From the NCBI GenBank assembly GCA_903632075.3, contig CAHIKZ030000809.1:166501-230500 (forward strand): a DNA stretch of 64,000 nt, in the 5' to 3' direction. Position numbers and translations under genes: made by a program. Under the pieces are notes generated by a model, which searched no databases, was not told the origin of the DNA, and was given only the letters and a program-made list of their open reading frames with translations. The DNA comes from Acanthosepion pharaonis. Taxonomy: Eukaryota > Mollusca > Cephalopoda > Sepiida > Sepiidae. Below are positions 54,739 to 64,000 of this stretch, one piece after another (within the stretch, counting starts at the first letter, position 1; every line of letters begins with the position of its first letter).

Positions 54739-55177
54739 CAGTGGCGATTCGGTGGGGGAGGGGGCAGAAAGGGGCCAATATACCCCCTCTAAAGTTTGGC
54801 TGGCCTCTCAGTTGCCCCCCCCCACTTTTCTAAGTTATACAGAGGAAAAAATCAGAGCAGACAAATTACACTGTTCTGCTAGTATTGATGTTAGTATTAA
54901 CCCTTTGATTTTGTTTTGAAGTTAACCCCTCTCTTGTGGTCCAACAGCTTGTGAGTGGAAAAAGAGGGCAAGAAGAGATTAGAACTTCACTACTATGAGT
55001 GAAAAGTTATTCCGTTTAATTTAGCAAAGTAACACACTTATTACTAAAACTCATTCCTAAGTTGTGTATATGATAGTGGTGTAGTATGAAAATAAAGATG
55101 CTGCTTGAATTTGCCCTCCCTCTCTGCAGAAAAATCACAGCCCCCAAACCACTTTCAGAGTTCCAGAATCGCTACTG
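54739..55177. mobile_element. hAT-type MITE with 8-bp target duplication
   Basis: Termini 'cagtggcgattc' (54739-54750) and 'gaatcgctactg' (55166-55177) are inverted repeats with one mismatch, of the CAGTGGCG type found in hAT-superfamily elements. Flanking 8-mers 'ctcctagt' (54731-54738) and 'tacctagt' (55178-55185) agree at six positions, the size expected for hAT. The 439-bp interior has C- and G-runs and no coding capacity. Confidence 0.8.
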
Positions 55178-55185
55178 TACCTAGT

Positions 55186-55939
55186 GGTTATAATATTATG
55201 TCTTGCTTTGGCTATTCACCATGACATCATAAGAATTCATCTTCAACAGACTTCTCTTGTCTCACTGAGTTCTTTATTTAAGGCGTCTTGCCAAGTTCAT
55301 TTGTGTTACTGAGGGTGTCTTATTTACTACACAAAAATTATAAAAGTGATTTTTTACCAAACAGCATAATAAGTCTGATTGACTGTAATTTTGACTTAAA
55401 GAAGGCAGTTTTAATTAACAGAGAAGGTAATTTGTAAAGTTGAATATGTATAGAAAATTCACATAAAAGTTTAATCAATTTTCATGAAATTCTTATTAAA
55501 AAGAACTGGAGAATTTAAAATCTGTGTTTAGCTATGGACAAAAAAAAGAAAATCAAGGGGAATATTTCAATGCCAAAATATACACGTATTTTAAAATTTT
55601 TAAAAATTCCAATTAGTGAAAATTCATGAAACTTTCAATCTTATTTCATTGACAACAAAAAGAAATTGCAATTTTAATGAAGCAAACATGACTGCAACAC
55701 TGAAATATTGATGAATTTAACCTCAGACTATCCAAAGTAGACTAATCATAAGTTGAGGACATGATGCCTATTTGCTGAAAGTGTCATGACACATATATAC
55801 AGACAATTTATACACAAACACACTGAAATAAAACAAACATTATCTTATACAAAAACAGAATTGTTAAAACAAAGAACATCTGCAGTCTTCCATAAAACCA
55901 TCTTGAATAAACAACTGCTTCCAATATATATATAAAGTT
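55186..55939. other. A+T-rich DNA
   Basis: Nothing recognised. Confidence 0.4.
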
Positions 55940-56385
55940 TGTCTGAAGAGTAACAGGACTGATGTCAAAAACAATTCATCTCAATTCCAAACAACAAAGT
56001 ACATGGTTTCTCTTCAAAGAAATTCCCCTCAAGTCTAATGCACCTTTACAGCTCTATCTACCATATTCTTCTTGGATGTCCCTTGGCTCTGTTGTTACAG
56101 CCCTCTTGATGGCCTCCATGCTTCAAAACAAGTCTCTTTGATGATCCTCTTCAGTTTGGGGAAAAGAACAAGTCACACAAAGCACAATCAGGTGAATAGG
56201 GAGGTTGCTCAAGTATGGTAATGTTCTTCTTGGCCAGGATCTGTTGGATGCTCAGGGCGTTGTGAGCAGATGCATTGTTGTGGTGAAGCAGCCACAGTTT
56301 GTCCTGCCACAACACTCATCTCTTCTTGCACACTGAACAAAGTCAATGCAACAGGATCTCTTTGTAGATTTGTAGTTTGTCATTT
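55940..56385 (-). pseudogene. Mariner transposase C-terminal half
   Basis: On the minus strand 'WLLHHNNASAHNALSIQQIL' is followed by 'AKKNITILEQPPYSPDCALC' and 'DLFFPKLKRIIKETCFE'. In mariners the first block is normally HxDNAxxH, so the second catalytic Asp is changed to Asn here, while the third Asp (CALCD) is kept. The end 'gtttgtctgaagagtaac' near 55937 may be the inverted terminus. The N-terminal half is missing. Confidence 0.75.
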
Positions 56386-56433
56386 GAAATTGAAATAAAT
56401 TGTTTATGACACCAGTTCCATTACTTTTCAGAC

Positions 56434-56437
<4 letters not shown>

Positions 56438-56491
<54 letters not shown>
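56438..56491. repeat. (TA)n microsatellite
   Basis: About 27 TA units. Confidence 0.95.
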
Positions 56492-56497
<6 letters not shown>

Positions 56498-57104
56498 AAA
56501 AATTTTTTATTATAAAAGATTATAATAAAAACATATTGAAATTGCTACACAAAAGATTTCATGTTTCATTACTTTGATTGTACTTCAGTTACCATCACCT
56601 AACAGTGGAATTTTACTCCATCTGTTTTCCCATTTGGATATTTTAAGACATTTTTATGTTTATACATTCTTTTTTTTTTTTTTTGTGGGACTTTGTCCAT
56701 TTCATAATGTGTGACGTCATTTGGATATATATATAATGTAAATACCATGTTTATATGCCTACTGGAATTTGAAAAATGTTTTACTGCCTAAAAACATAAA
56801 AAAAATTTTAAAAAAATAATTAATTATAGTACTCAATGCCCAAATAAGACAAAGTAATTTAAGATCAACTTATAAAAAAAAACAAAAAAAAACACACAAA
56901 CACTTGACAAGTATAATTGTCTTCTGCCTCTTCTGTCTTTAAAGGTGAGGATCAATAAAAATCAGTTTACTTGCCAATAGTTGTTGCAGTGTCCATTTTA
57001 TTTATTTATTATATTTATATAATATATGACTTCAAATATTATTTTAAGTGGATGATATCTACTGGCCTGCACATTTGATTAATAATATTCTTAATAAAGA
57101 AGGT
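56492..57104. other. A+T-rich DNA with a SINE family C tail fragment
   Basis: 56640-56725 matches the foldback at 49173-49585 ('attttaagacatttttatg', 'gggactttgtccatttcat', 'aatgtgtgacgtcattt'). The rest shows nothing. Confidence 0.5.
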
Positions 57105-57290
57105 AAAGCTCTCTGTAGCTGAGTGGTTTAAAGCATGCTGGATCAGATGGCAGTTCCTTCTATGGAAGAGGATGCAGGTTTGAATCTTTTCAGAAGGCAA
57201 ATTTTCTTTGTTTTCCCAAATGCATAAAACCAATAGACAAAATAAACACTGTTTAAAAACAGGTTGTCTACTCAAATATGGGTATCCACT
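57105..57290 (+). mobile_element. tRNA-derived SINE, family C
   Basis: The head is 'ctctctgtagctgagtgg' with a B-box-like 'gcaggtttgaatctttt'. The body ('aataaacactgtttaaaaac') and the end ('ctcaaatatgggtatccact') follow those of 39893-40078 and 49663-49880. Confidence 0.7.
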
Positions 57291-57871
57291 AAAAATAATT
57301 TTTGAAGTGATAAAATGTCAGATTAAAAATAAAATTCTATTAAATCTTTAGAAATTGTTTTATATTTAAGGATATTGCACCTAATGTTGATCCAGATCTA
57401 TTTTTACTGTAAATTATGACCTCCCTTTTTATGCTATAATTTTTATTATCTCTAGGTTTGTTTATTTTTATATAAAAAATCTTTAACATTAAAAATCAAA
57501 TAAAAAAAAAACCAACATAGTAATCCTTCTTATGGTTAATATAAAATAATAAAGTAACTTTAAATAAAAACGTAATTTTTTTTTCATATAGTTTCAGGTT
57601 CATCTATTTTTTTTTTTTTTAACACATACCATTTAATCCCTGTTTATTTTAAATATAAAATAAAATAGTTTTACCCATTCATTTTATATGTATAAAACAA
57701 ATGACCCATCTATTTTAAATGCAATATGAGTTAGATGAGAAAAATAAATCATAATCCCTGTAGAATATATGAATGGAGCCAACATTGCATTAACAAGATA
57801 TTTTTATTAAAATTTAAATTATATAATGATCAGTCTTTACCCAGAACCTGAAAACTGTTACTGCTGAGGAA

Positions 57872-57874
<3 letters not shown>
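57291..57874. other. A+T-rich DNA
   Basis: Nothing recognised. Confidence 0.4.

Positions 57875-57910
<36 letters not shown>
57875..57910. repeat. (TA)n microsatellite
   Basis: About 18 TA units. Confidence 0.95.
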
Positions 57911-57915
<5 letters not shown>

Positions 57916-58304
57916 CGAAACACAGTCATAGTTGGTCAACTCCTATTACGATAAAGTTGGCAATTAAAACTACTCAAAACAATGTAGAGCCTATAAAACA
58001 TAGGATAAATAAAATATGTATAAAACCAAGACAACTTAAATTTCACCCTTACAATGAGTGATCATCAGGTTAGGGTTAGGGTTTGTTGAGTTAGTCTTAC
58101 AGTTTCTATTATGGAGAACATTTTTTTGTCATTGGAAGTACATATTAGCTACTAAATGCTTTTTTTCCCATCATTGTTTCCTCTCTCTTATTCAATAGCA
58201 AGTCTAGATGAGGAAACATCAAGATTGTACCAAGATGATTTGTTGGCAATTTGCAAAATTTTTCTCCCTCCCACCTGACTCCTGCAAAGCTGAGTTTTCC
58301 TCCC

Positions 58305-58305
<1 letters not shown>
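57911..58305. other. A+T-rich DNA
   Basis: Nothing recognised besides a 17-nt telomere-like 'ggttagggttagggttt' at 58068-58084, too short to be meaningful. Confidence 0.4.

Positions 58306-58363
<58 letters not shown>
58306..58363. repeat. (TA)n microsatellite
   Basis: About 28 TA units, left of a family F repeat. Confidence 0.95.
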
Positions 58364-58365
<2 letters not shown>

Positions 58366-58575
58366 ATTCTTCTTCCGTTGGTTTCAATGTATGAGGATCT
58401 GACAGCTTATTGATTCAGTCATGAAAGTTTGTGCTATTATCTTATTATTTGGCATTCAAAACCTGCTAGTGATTTACAAAGGAGGTCACATCTGGAGCAA
58501 GAGTGAGGATTGTGAGATGAGCTCACTGTTAGATTGGCTGACCTTTTAGATCTTGCTCTCGCTTCTTGAAGATAT
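58364..58575 (+). repeat. TA-anchored dispersed repeat F, copy 2
   Basis: 'tggattcttcttccgttgg' and 'atgtatgaggatctgacagc' after the TA tract resemble 62540-62600. Confidence 0.5.
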
Positions 58576-58897
58576 ATAGAGTCCCCTCCAAAAGTATTGG
58601 AATGCCATAGCTAATTCCTTTGCTTTTGTTGTTCACTGAAGATATTATTTGGGTTAAAGATCAAAAGATGAATATGAGACAAAAGTTCAGAATTTCAGCT
58701 TTTATTTCCTGATATTTACATTTAAATGTGTTTGAACAACTTAGGACACATCACCTTTTGTTTGAACCCACCCATTTTTCAATTAAGCAAAACTACTGGA
58801 ACACGTAACTGAGAGTTGTTTCCTGTTGTCTTTTAGATTCCTTATTTAAACATAAAATAGTTCTGAATGAGCTGTCTATGAAAAAAAGCAAGCCATT

Positions 58898-59895
58898 TTG
58901 AAGGTGAGAAAAGAAGAAAAATCTATTAGAGCCATTGGACAAATATTAGGTATAGCCAACACAATTTGGGATATATTAAAAATGAAAGAAACTACTGGTG
59001 TACTGAACAACAGACATAGAACAAGTCAGCCAAGGAAAACAACAGCAGTTGATGACAGAAACGTTGTAAGAGCTGTAAGGAAACAACACAAAACACCAGT
59101 TAGTGACATCACCAACAACCTCCACAGTGCAGAGGGGGAAGGTTTCACACACCACCATTCAAAGAAGCACTTGAGAGCAGATATATAGAGATCATATCAC
59201 AAGATGCAAGCCAATCATCAGCAGTAACAATCGGATGGTCACATTGGAATTTGTAAGGAAATACAGAGATGAGTGACAAAAGTTCTGAAAAAACGTTTTA
59301 TGGACTGATTAGACCAAGATTAATGTCTACTAAAGTGATGGAAAGGCCAAAGTGTGGAGAAAGAAAGGATCTACTTATGATCCAAAGCATACAAGCTCAT
59401 CTGTGAAGCATAGCTGAAGCACTGTCTTGGGTTTACATGGTTGCTTCTGGATCAGTCTTATTCATATTTGTTGATTACATAACTCATGATAGTCGCAGCA
59501 GAATTAATTCAAAAGTCTACAGAAACATTTTGTCTGACAATTTACAGAGAAATGCATTCAAACTAATCAGAAGGACAATGACCTTAAAACATACTGCCAA
59601 CACAGCAAAAGACTTCACCAGGGTAAAAAAAGTGAACAGTTTTAGACTGGCCAAGTTAATCACTGGACCGTAAGCCAATAGAGAATGCATTTCATCTAAA
59701 GAGGAAACTGAAGGAATAAATTTGCCCCCAAAACAAACAAGAACTGAAAAAGGCCACATTAGAATTCTGGGAAAACATCACAAATGAAGAATGCAACAGT
59801 TTGATGATGTCAGTGGAGTTGCAGGCTTGATGCACTTAGTGCAAGCAAGGGTTATGCAAGAAAATATTAAATGTTATTTCCTTTAAGATTACCCA
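58898..59895 (+). pseudogene. Tc1-type transposase remnant
   Basis: The N-terminal frame (58898-59188) reads 'IRAIGQILGIANTIWDILK', 'GVLNNRHRTSQPRKTTAVDD' (the GRPRKTT linker) and 'KTPVSDITNNLHSA', the paired helix-turn-helix region. It then continues with stops: 'WTD' (first Asp, about 59300), 'KAKVWRKKGSTYDPKHTSSS', 'INSKVYRNILSDNLQRNA' and 'MTLKHTANTAKDFTRVKK' (DNDPKHTA expected, altered). Inactive. Confidence 0.8.
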
Positions 59896-60430
59896 CTCCT
59901 TTACTTTGCTCATCTAATAATAGTTAATCTGATATAAAAGGTGGTATATCCTAAGCTGCTTAAAACATCTAAATGTTATAATAAGTGTTCAGTCACAAAA
60001 GGAAAGGAATAACAAGGATTAGGTTTTTAAACAAATGTACATTTGTTTAATATAGGAGGTATCTTACAGTGTTGTTGGAAAATTACTGAAATCACTGTAC
60101 CTGAACCTAATAGAGCATGCATTTCATTTAAAGAGGAGACTGAAGGAAGAACTCCCTCCCAAATAAAAAACAAAACAAACAAGAATTGAAAGAGGCTGTG
60201 TTAAAAATCTGGAAAAGCATCACAAATGAAGAATGCAATAGTTTGTTGATGTCAATGGATCACAGGCTTGATGCAGTTATTGCAAGTAAGGGTTATGCAA
60301 CCAAATATTAAATGTTATTTACTTTAAGACTGTCTGTTCTCTTAATTTTGCTCACCTAAAAATGGTGTGATCTGATACAAAAGGTGGTATGTCTTAAGCT
60401 GTTTAACACATCTAAATGTAAATACCAAGA
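59660..60430 (+). repeat. Internal duplication of the Tc1 3' region
   Basis: About 59670-59985 and 60105-60430 are direct copies of the transposase C-terminus and 3' UTR, for example 'gcatttcatctaaagagg' and 'gcatttcatttaaagagg', or 'aaaggtggtatatcctaag' and 'aaaggtggtatgtcttaag'. The second copy keeps 'LNLIEHAFHLKRRLKEELPP'. About 110 bp of other sequence lies between. Confidence 0.85.
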
Positions 60431-60538
60431 AATAAAAGCTGAAATTCTAAACTCTTGTGTCACATTTCTCTTTTGATCTTCCATGAACAACAAAAACAAA
60501 AGAATTGGCCTTGGTTTTGCAATACTTTTGGAGGGGAC

Positions 60539-60883
60539 TATATATTAGTGAGAGAGAAAAAGAAAGTTAGAGATAGGCAGACAAATAGATGGCATCATGG
60601 CAAGGTAACTGTCAGTTTCATGCCTCAATACAATCTTTAGACCAAGTCTATATCTGTAAACTCTGATATTGAGTATACTTCTCCAATAAACATGGCATAT
60701 TTTAAGCTATATATATATATATATATATATATATTTGAGGAGATAGATGTTGACTGTGTGGATATAATAATCAAAACTGCATAGTGACAGTTAATTCATT
60801 CTTCATAGCATATGTCGTTTCTCTTTTTGTGATCGCCGCTAGGATGAGGGATTAAAGACAATGGGGAAAGACTGATTGATTGT
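60539..60883. other. A+T-rich DNA with a (TA)n tract
   Basis: 60710-60734 is (TA)n. Nothing else recognised. Confidence 0.45.
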
Positions 60884-61012
60884 TTTTATAGCTTATCAAC
60901 CCTTTGTGGGCTATTTAAAGCTAAATTTCAGATTGTAGGGGTTTGCTTAAAGTATCCAGTGTTCCCAAGCAGTCTCTCATCTAATTACTGACTGGGTTTG
61001 ATGCAATGATCA
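60884..61012 (-). mobile_element. 5S/tRNA SINE family, rearranged copy
   Basis: The family tail ('agcccacaaagggttgataa') is joined directly to a 5S-derived part ('cagtaattagatgagaga', 'ctgcttgggaacactgg') with the tRNA-like part deleted. Short and diverged. Confidence 0.6.
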
Positions 61013-61738
61013 AATAAAAGTCAATGTTATCAGGAAAAGAAGAAACCATGCCCTTTCCACTGCTTCAGTTCAAAGGTTAATGCTTTTAGGTTAATTATCA
61101 TGTTACTTAGAACCACATGGTGAATAAAAAAAAGATTAAATAAGAAAACAAAATTTGGTATCAAGGAAAAAACATATACAAAACGAATATATAAATTTAA
61201 AATCATAAATAAATAAAATAACTAAACCAAAAGTCTTGACTGCAAATCACTAAAAGTATTAATTCTATACAAAAGAATTTGGGAGGAATGATTTCTCCCT
61301 TTTTACAGGTTCTTTAATCGCCACCTAGTAGCATGCAATGCCATCCATAAGGGGGACTTTTATTTAAATAGTAAAATAAAAATTAATTTTTTGAAATTTG
61401 AAAGAAAGTATTTATTTCCTGTTTCATCTGTTTTTACATATTTAAAATGTCTTCCTTTTTCTCATTTCTTAGTACTAGGCCCAACAGGCTTCTATATTTG
61501 AGTCTTAGAAGCATACAATCAAGACGTTGCCACCCACTGAGCATCACCAATCCTCTGTCCCTACCCCAGCAGGTGGCCAATTAAGACAACAGGTGATACA
61601 AGACATTCTCTGATCACATTAACTGTTGTCATGCAATGTTATTGTTAATTCCTGTGTCTGCACACTGTCTGAATCTACAAATGATTTCTCATGATATTGA
61701 TCACTTTTACTTTATAAATATCACAAATTATAAACAAT

Positions 61739-61749
<11 letters not shown>
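61013..61749. other. Unassigned DNA
   Basis: Nothing recognised. Confidence 0.4.

Positions 61750-61787
<38 letters not shown>
61750..61787. repeat. (TA)n microsatellite
   Basis: About 18 TA units. Confidence 0.95.
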
Positions 61788-61791
<4 letters not shown>

Positions 61792-62487
61792 CTCCTATAT
61801 TGGTACAGAGGGTGAGACTTTATCTTGATGAATTTCACGTGTGATTAATAACTTTTATTTTTCGGCTAACATGAGGCTAATATTTGTTACCCATCCTATT
61901 TTCTTTTTCATTCGTAAGGACATCCTCTCCCCCATCATGTTAATTCAGTGATTTATCAAAATAAGTGTAGTTGCGGACTCGACTACATAGGGAGGATGCC
62001 CAATGTTTGAATTTGAGAATAAATCAACACTTAACCCTCCAGGATTTCGAATCCGGATGTCAGAAAAAGCTAACTAACCAATACGTCTGGCTCTGCTATT
62101 GCAGATCATGCAATAAATAACAGGAATTGTGTGTTTGATTTTAGGGTGGATCGTTTTTTGACTTTATCAAGGTTCCACTCCTTATATCACCTCAAGGTTC
62201 TAGAGTCCTTGTATATCAGACCATGTGGGCATTCCCTTTGTAAACAGCGGGAATGCTTACTGGGTCTGAATGTTATTGGACTCTAGTTTTCTTGAAATTC
62301 AAATTTTTTTTCCTTCCATTTGTCATATTAATTTAATTTACACGCTTACATATTTTTTATATCCCAGAAAATAAACTTGATAAGGCTGGCATGAAACTGT
62401 TTGTTCTTTTTTAACTTTTTTAAAATGCCATATAAATTTTGTTTATTCCTAGCTATCGTTAAATTTTATACCAAAAAAAACCTTATT

Positions 62488-62493
<6 letters not shown>
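61788..62493. other. Unassigned DNA
   Basis: 61970-62300 is less A+T-rich than average but has no recognisable motif. Confidence 0.35.

Positions 62494-62539
<46 letters not shown>
62494..62539. repeat. (TA)n microsatellite
   Basis: About 22 TA units, left of a family F repeat. Confidence 0.95.
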
Positions 62540-62734
62540 GGTGGACTCTTCCATTGTATTTGAAATATGAGGGTCAAGCAGCTCAGTTCCTAGGAACTTA
62601 CAGCCCAGACACCAGCACATATGATCTGATTATAGTGGTGAAGGCTTTGTGCAGAACCAACCACACTTTTTGAAGGGCCGAATACAGAGACCTGGTGCAC
62701 TACATGTCACAAGGTCCCCAAACGATCCTCCACA
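62540..62734 (+). repeat. TA-anchored dispersed repeat F, copy 3
   Basis: 'ggtggactcttccattgt' and 'aaatatgagggtcaagcagc' follow the TA tract, as at 22731 and 58364. Confidence 0.55.
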
Positions 62735-62958
62735 GGTTTTGAATTCAGAGTTGTCCTTCTAGACCACCTGCCATCCAAGGCTATAGAACCCAGTCTGTTT
62801 TGCTATTTACCCATAACTGGAGGGAGAAGAAGAGAATTTATACTTTTCCTAAGGGCATTAAGCAAGTAAGTGAATGTAATGGATTTAACTGGAATTCAAA
62901 CTCAACTCACCGATTCCTCAATCTGAGCTGCTATCTACTAATCCACCGTGCCTCCATA
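62735..62958 (-). mobile_element. tRNA-derived SINE, family A
   Basis: On the minus strand the head is 'ggcacggtggattagtag' with a B-box-like 'gagtttgaattccagtt'. The body is 'taatgcccttaggaaaagt' and 'ggttctatagccttggatgg'. The tail is lost. Confidence 0.75.
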
Positions 62959-63430
62959 TGTGTGTATATATATAAAGAAAGATTGTCCAAATATGCTTCT
63001 TATAATTGTGTATTTGGGCAGCAATCCTTCTTTTATACAAGTATCATTAAAGACAACAGACAAGGTACTGTGATTAAGCTTTTTATTCAATCTTTCTTGT
63101 GGTTTTATAAGTGTTTTCCCTTTTGAACAAAAGGTGTGTAAAAATTGTCCAACTGTTCCATATATCTAAGCAGTTTTGGCTATTCTATTAGCCATTATCA
63201 AGGACGATTATTTTTATTTTTAATTGAATATGTAGATTTTTATATATGTCTATCTATTGAGATGGGAACATTTGTTCTATTTTCCAAACATGGTTAGCAC
63301 ATAATGGCCTTATTCAGAGTTAATATTATTAATAAACTATTAATAAAAGAAACATTCCTATTATTGTAGATACACATATATAAAAGTCTACATATTCAGT
63401 TAAAAATTAAAAAAAAACATAGGAAAATAT
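62959..63430. mobile_element. Foldback element D, copy 3, diverged
   Basis: It starts 'gtgtatttgggcagcaatcc' (about 63006) and shares 'caacagacaaggtactgtg' with copy 1. Inner arms pair near 63220-63250 and 63365-63405 ('gaatatgtagatttttat' against 'ataaaagtctacatattc'). Confidence 0.65.
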
Positions 63431-63439
63431 TATTGAAAA

Positions 63440-63565
63440 TAAAGAAAAGTGCTGAACTGCTATATAATATCTTATCTACTGTATGGCAATGAATACTGGA
63501 CAATCTCGTCATGCCTTTCAAAAACAAAGTGAAGTATTAAGAAATAGGAAAATGTTGTAACTTAG
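63440..63565 (+). pseudogene. LINE ORF2 fragment, first of a direct pair
   Basis: 'LLYGNEYWTISSCLSKTK' on the plus strand matches 'LLYGxExWTIxxxLxKRL', the block downstream of the LINE reverse transcriptase core. The same segment recurs at 63808. Confidence 0.6.
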
Positions 63566-63807
63566 GAAAAGGTTACTGAATATGAATAACTAAAACGAAG
63601 GTTAGAAACGGAACAATAATATTTATAACAGAAACAACATACAAGATTTATAGTAAGTAATCAACAACTAATGGTGAGCTAAAAGTGAATCAAGGTGAAT
63701 CCCAAGTATAAGACAACATACAGTATATACCACTGTATTTACAAGAATTGGGACATACCGATTATTGTCCATAGGTATAGTATGACAGAAAATTTTGTTG
63801 GTAACAA
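63566..63807 (+). repeat. Dispersed repeat, partner of 36080-36300
   Basis: 'aattgggacataccgatta' and 'gtccataggtatagtatg' lie between the two LINE fragments. The minus-strand frame over 63668-63988 is a shadow. Confidence 0.5.
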
Positions 63808-64000
63808 AGAAAAGAATGCTGAATTGCGATATAATATTTAATCTCTTATATGGCAATGAATGCAAGACAATTTCATCATACCTTTCAGAAACTAAGCAAA
63901 GTATTAAGCAATAGGAAAATGAAGAAAATACCATGGACCAAACATGTGAGCAAAAAATAAATTTTGACCTACCAAGCAAACTGATCATAATAGAACTAGA
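63808..64000 (+). pseudogene. LINE ORF2 fragment, second copy, runs off the window
   Basis: 'YGNECKTISSYLSETKQSIK' is followed, one frame on, by 'MKKIPWTKHVSKK'. 'RRMLRIPWTxHVSNxEVL' is the standard continuation of this LINE block, so the fragment extends further than the first copy and probably beyond 64000. Confidence 0.65.

Larger units (their letters stand above)
58579..60538 (+). mobile_element. Tc1-like transposon with long inverted ends
   Basis: Ends 'gagtcccctccaaaagtatt' and 'aatacttttggaggggac' are flanked by TA. The inverted similarity continues for well over 100 bp, including 'cagaatttcagcttttattt' at the left and 'aaataaaagctgaaattct' at the right. A transposase relic lies inside, and the 3' part is duplicated. 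At 1.96 kb it is longer than usual because of the duplication. Confidence 0.85.

Noticed and set aside
58068..58084. Telomere-like TTAGGG repeats
   Set aside because: Only about two and a half units in unique DNA; expected by chance and not an interstitial telomere array.
63668..63988. 106-codon membrane-like minus-strand frame
   Set aside because: Antisense to LINE fragments with recognisable motifs on the plus strand.

Overview
The window looks like intergenic or intronic DNA from an invertebrate animal, most probably a coleoid cephalopod (an octopus-like mollusc). This is inferred from strong A+T richness, very long (TA)n microsatellites, dense tRNA-derived SINEs, 5'-truncated LINE tails, decayed Ty3/gypsy, Tc1, mariner and hAT elements, and no long intact reading frame. 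I found no complete host gene. The only host-like coding trace is a weak kinesin-motor-like stretch at 25568-25765. Species assignment cannot be made firmly from sequence alone.

Layout. 1-10280: A+T-rich DNA with a chimeric 5S rRNA/tRNA SINE (1336-1706), a possible solo LTR (4689-5100), several inverted-repeat SINE dimers (5369-8960), a LINE tail (7053-7404) and a palindrome cluster (9179-9606). 10283-15770: one degraded LINE of jockey/Nimb type on the minus strand, itself interrupted by three younger insertions with visible target-site duplications. 16700-21175: a LINE tail and a decayed Ty3/gypsy retrotransposon on the plus strand, carrying a second copy of the retroposon that also hit the LINE. 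21176-29396: SINEs, a large foldback, huge TA arrays (27295-27885) and a LINE tail. 29397-31330: a Tc1-like transposon carrying a nested hAT-type MITE and an apparent spliceosomal intron. 32240-34702: a mariner interrupted by about 1.3 kb with long direct repeats. 34703-49150: LINE and SINE fragments, tandem repeats and further foldbacks. 49173-50665: three adjacent foldback elements, one with well-preserved tRNA-like structures. 51000-64000: SINEs, LINE tails, a hAT MITE with 8-bp target duplication (54739-55177), a mariner tail, a second Tc1-like element (58579-60538) and a LINE fragment running off the right end.

The most striking theme is self-complementarity. At least twelve inverted-repeat structures with arms from about 20 to 290 bp occur in 64 kb. 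One tRNA-derived SINE family appears seven times as a tail-out, head-to-head inverted pair (some with one arm truncated) and only once as an ordinary monomer. The second theme is a SINE whose 5' end is an essentially full-length 5S rRNA fused to a tRNA-derived SINE body. None of the mobile-element reading frames here looks functional, so the window records past activity.
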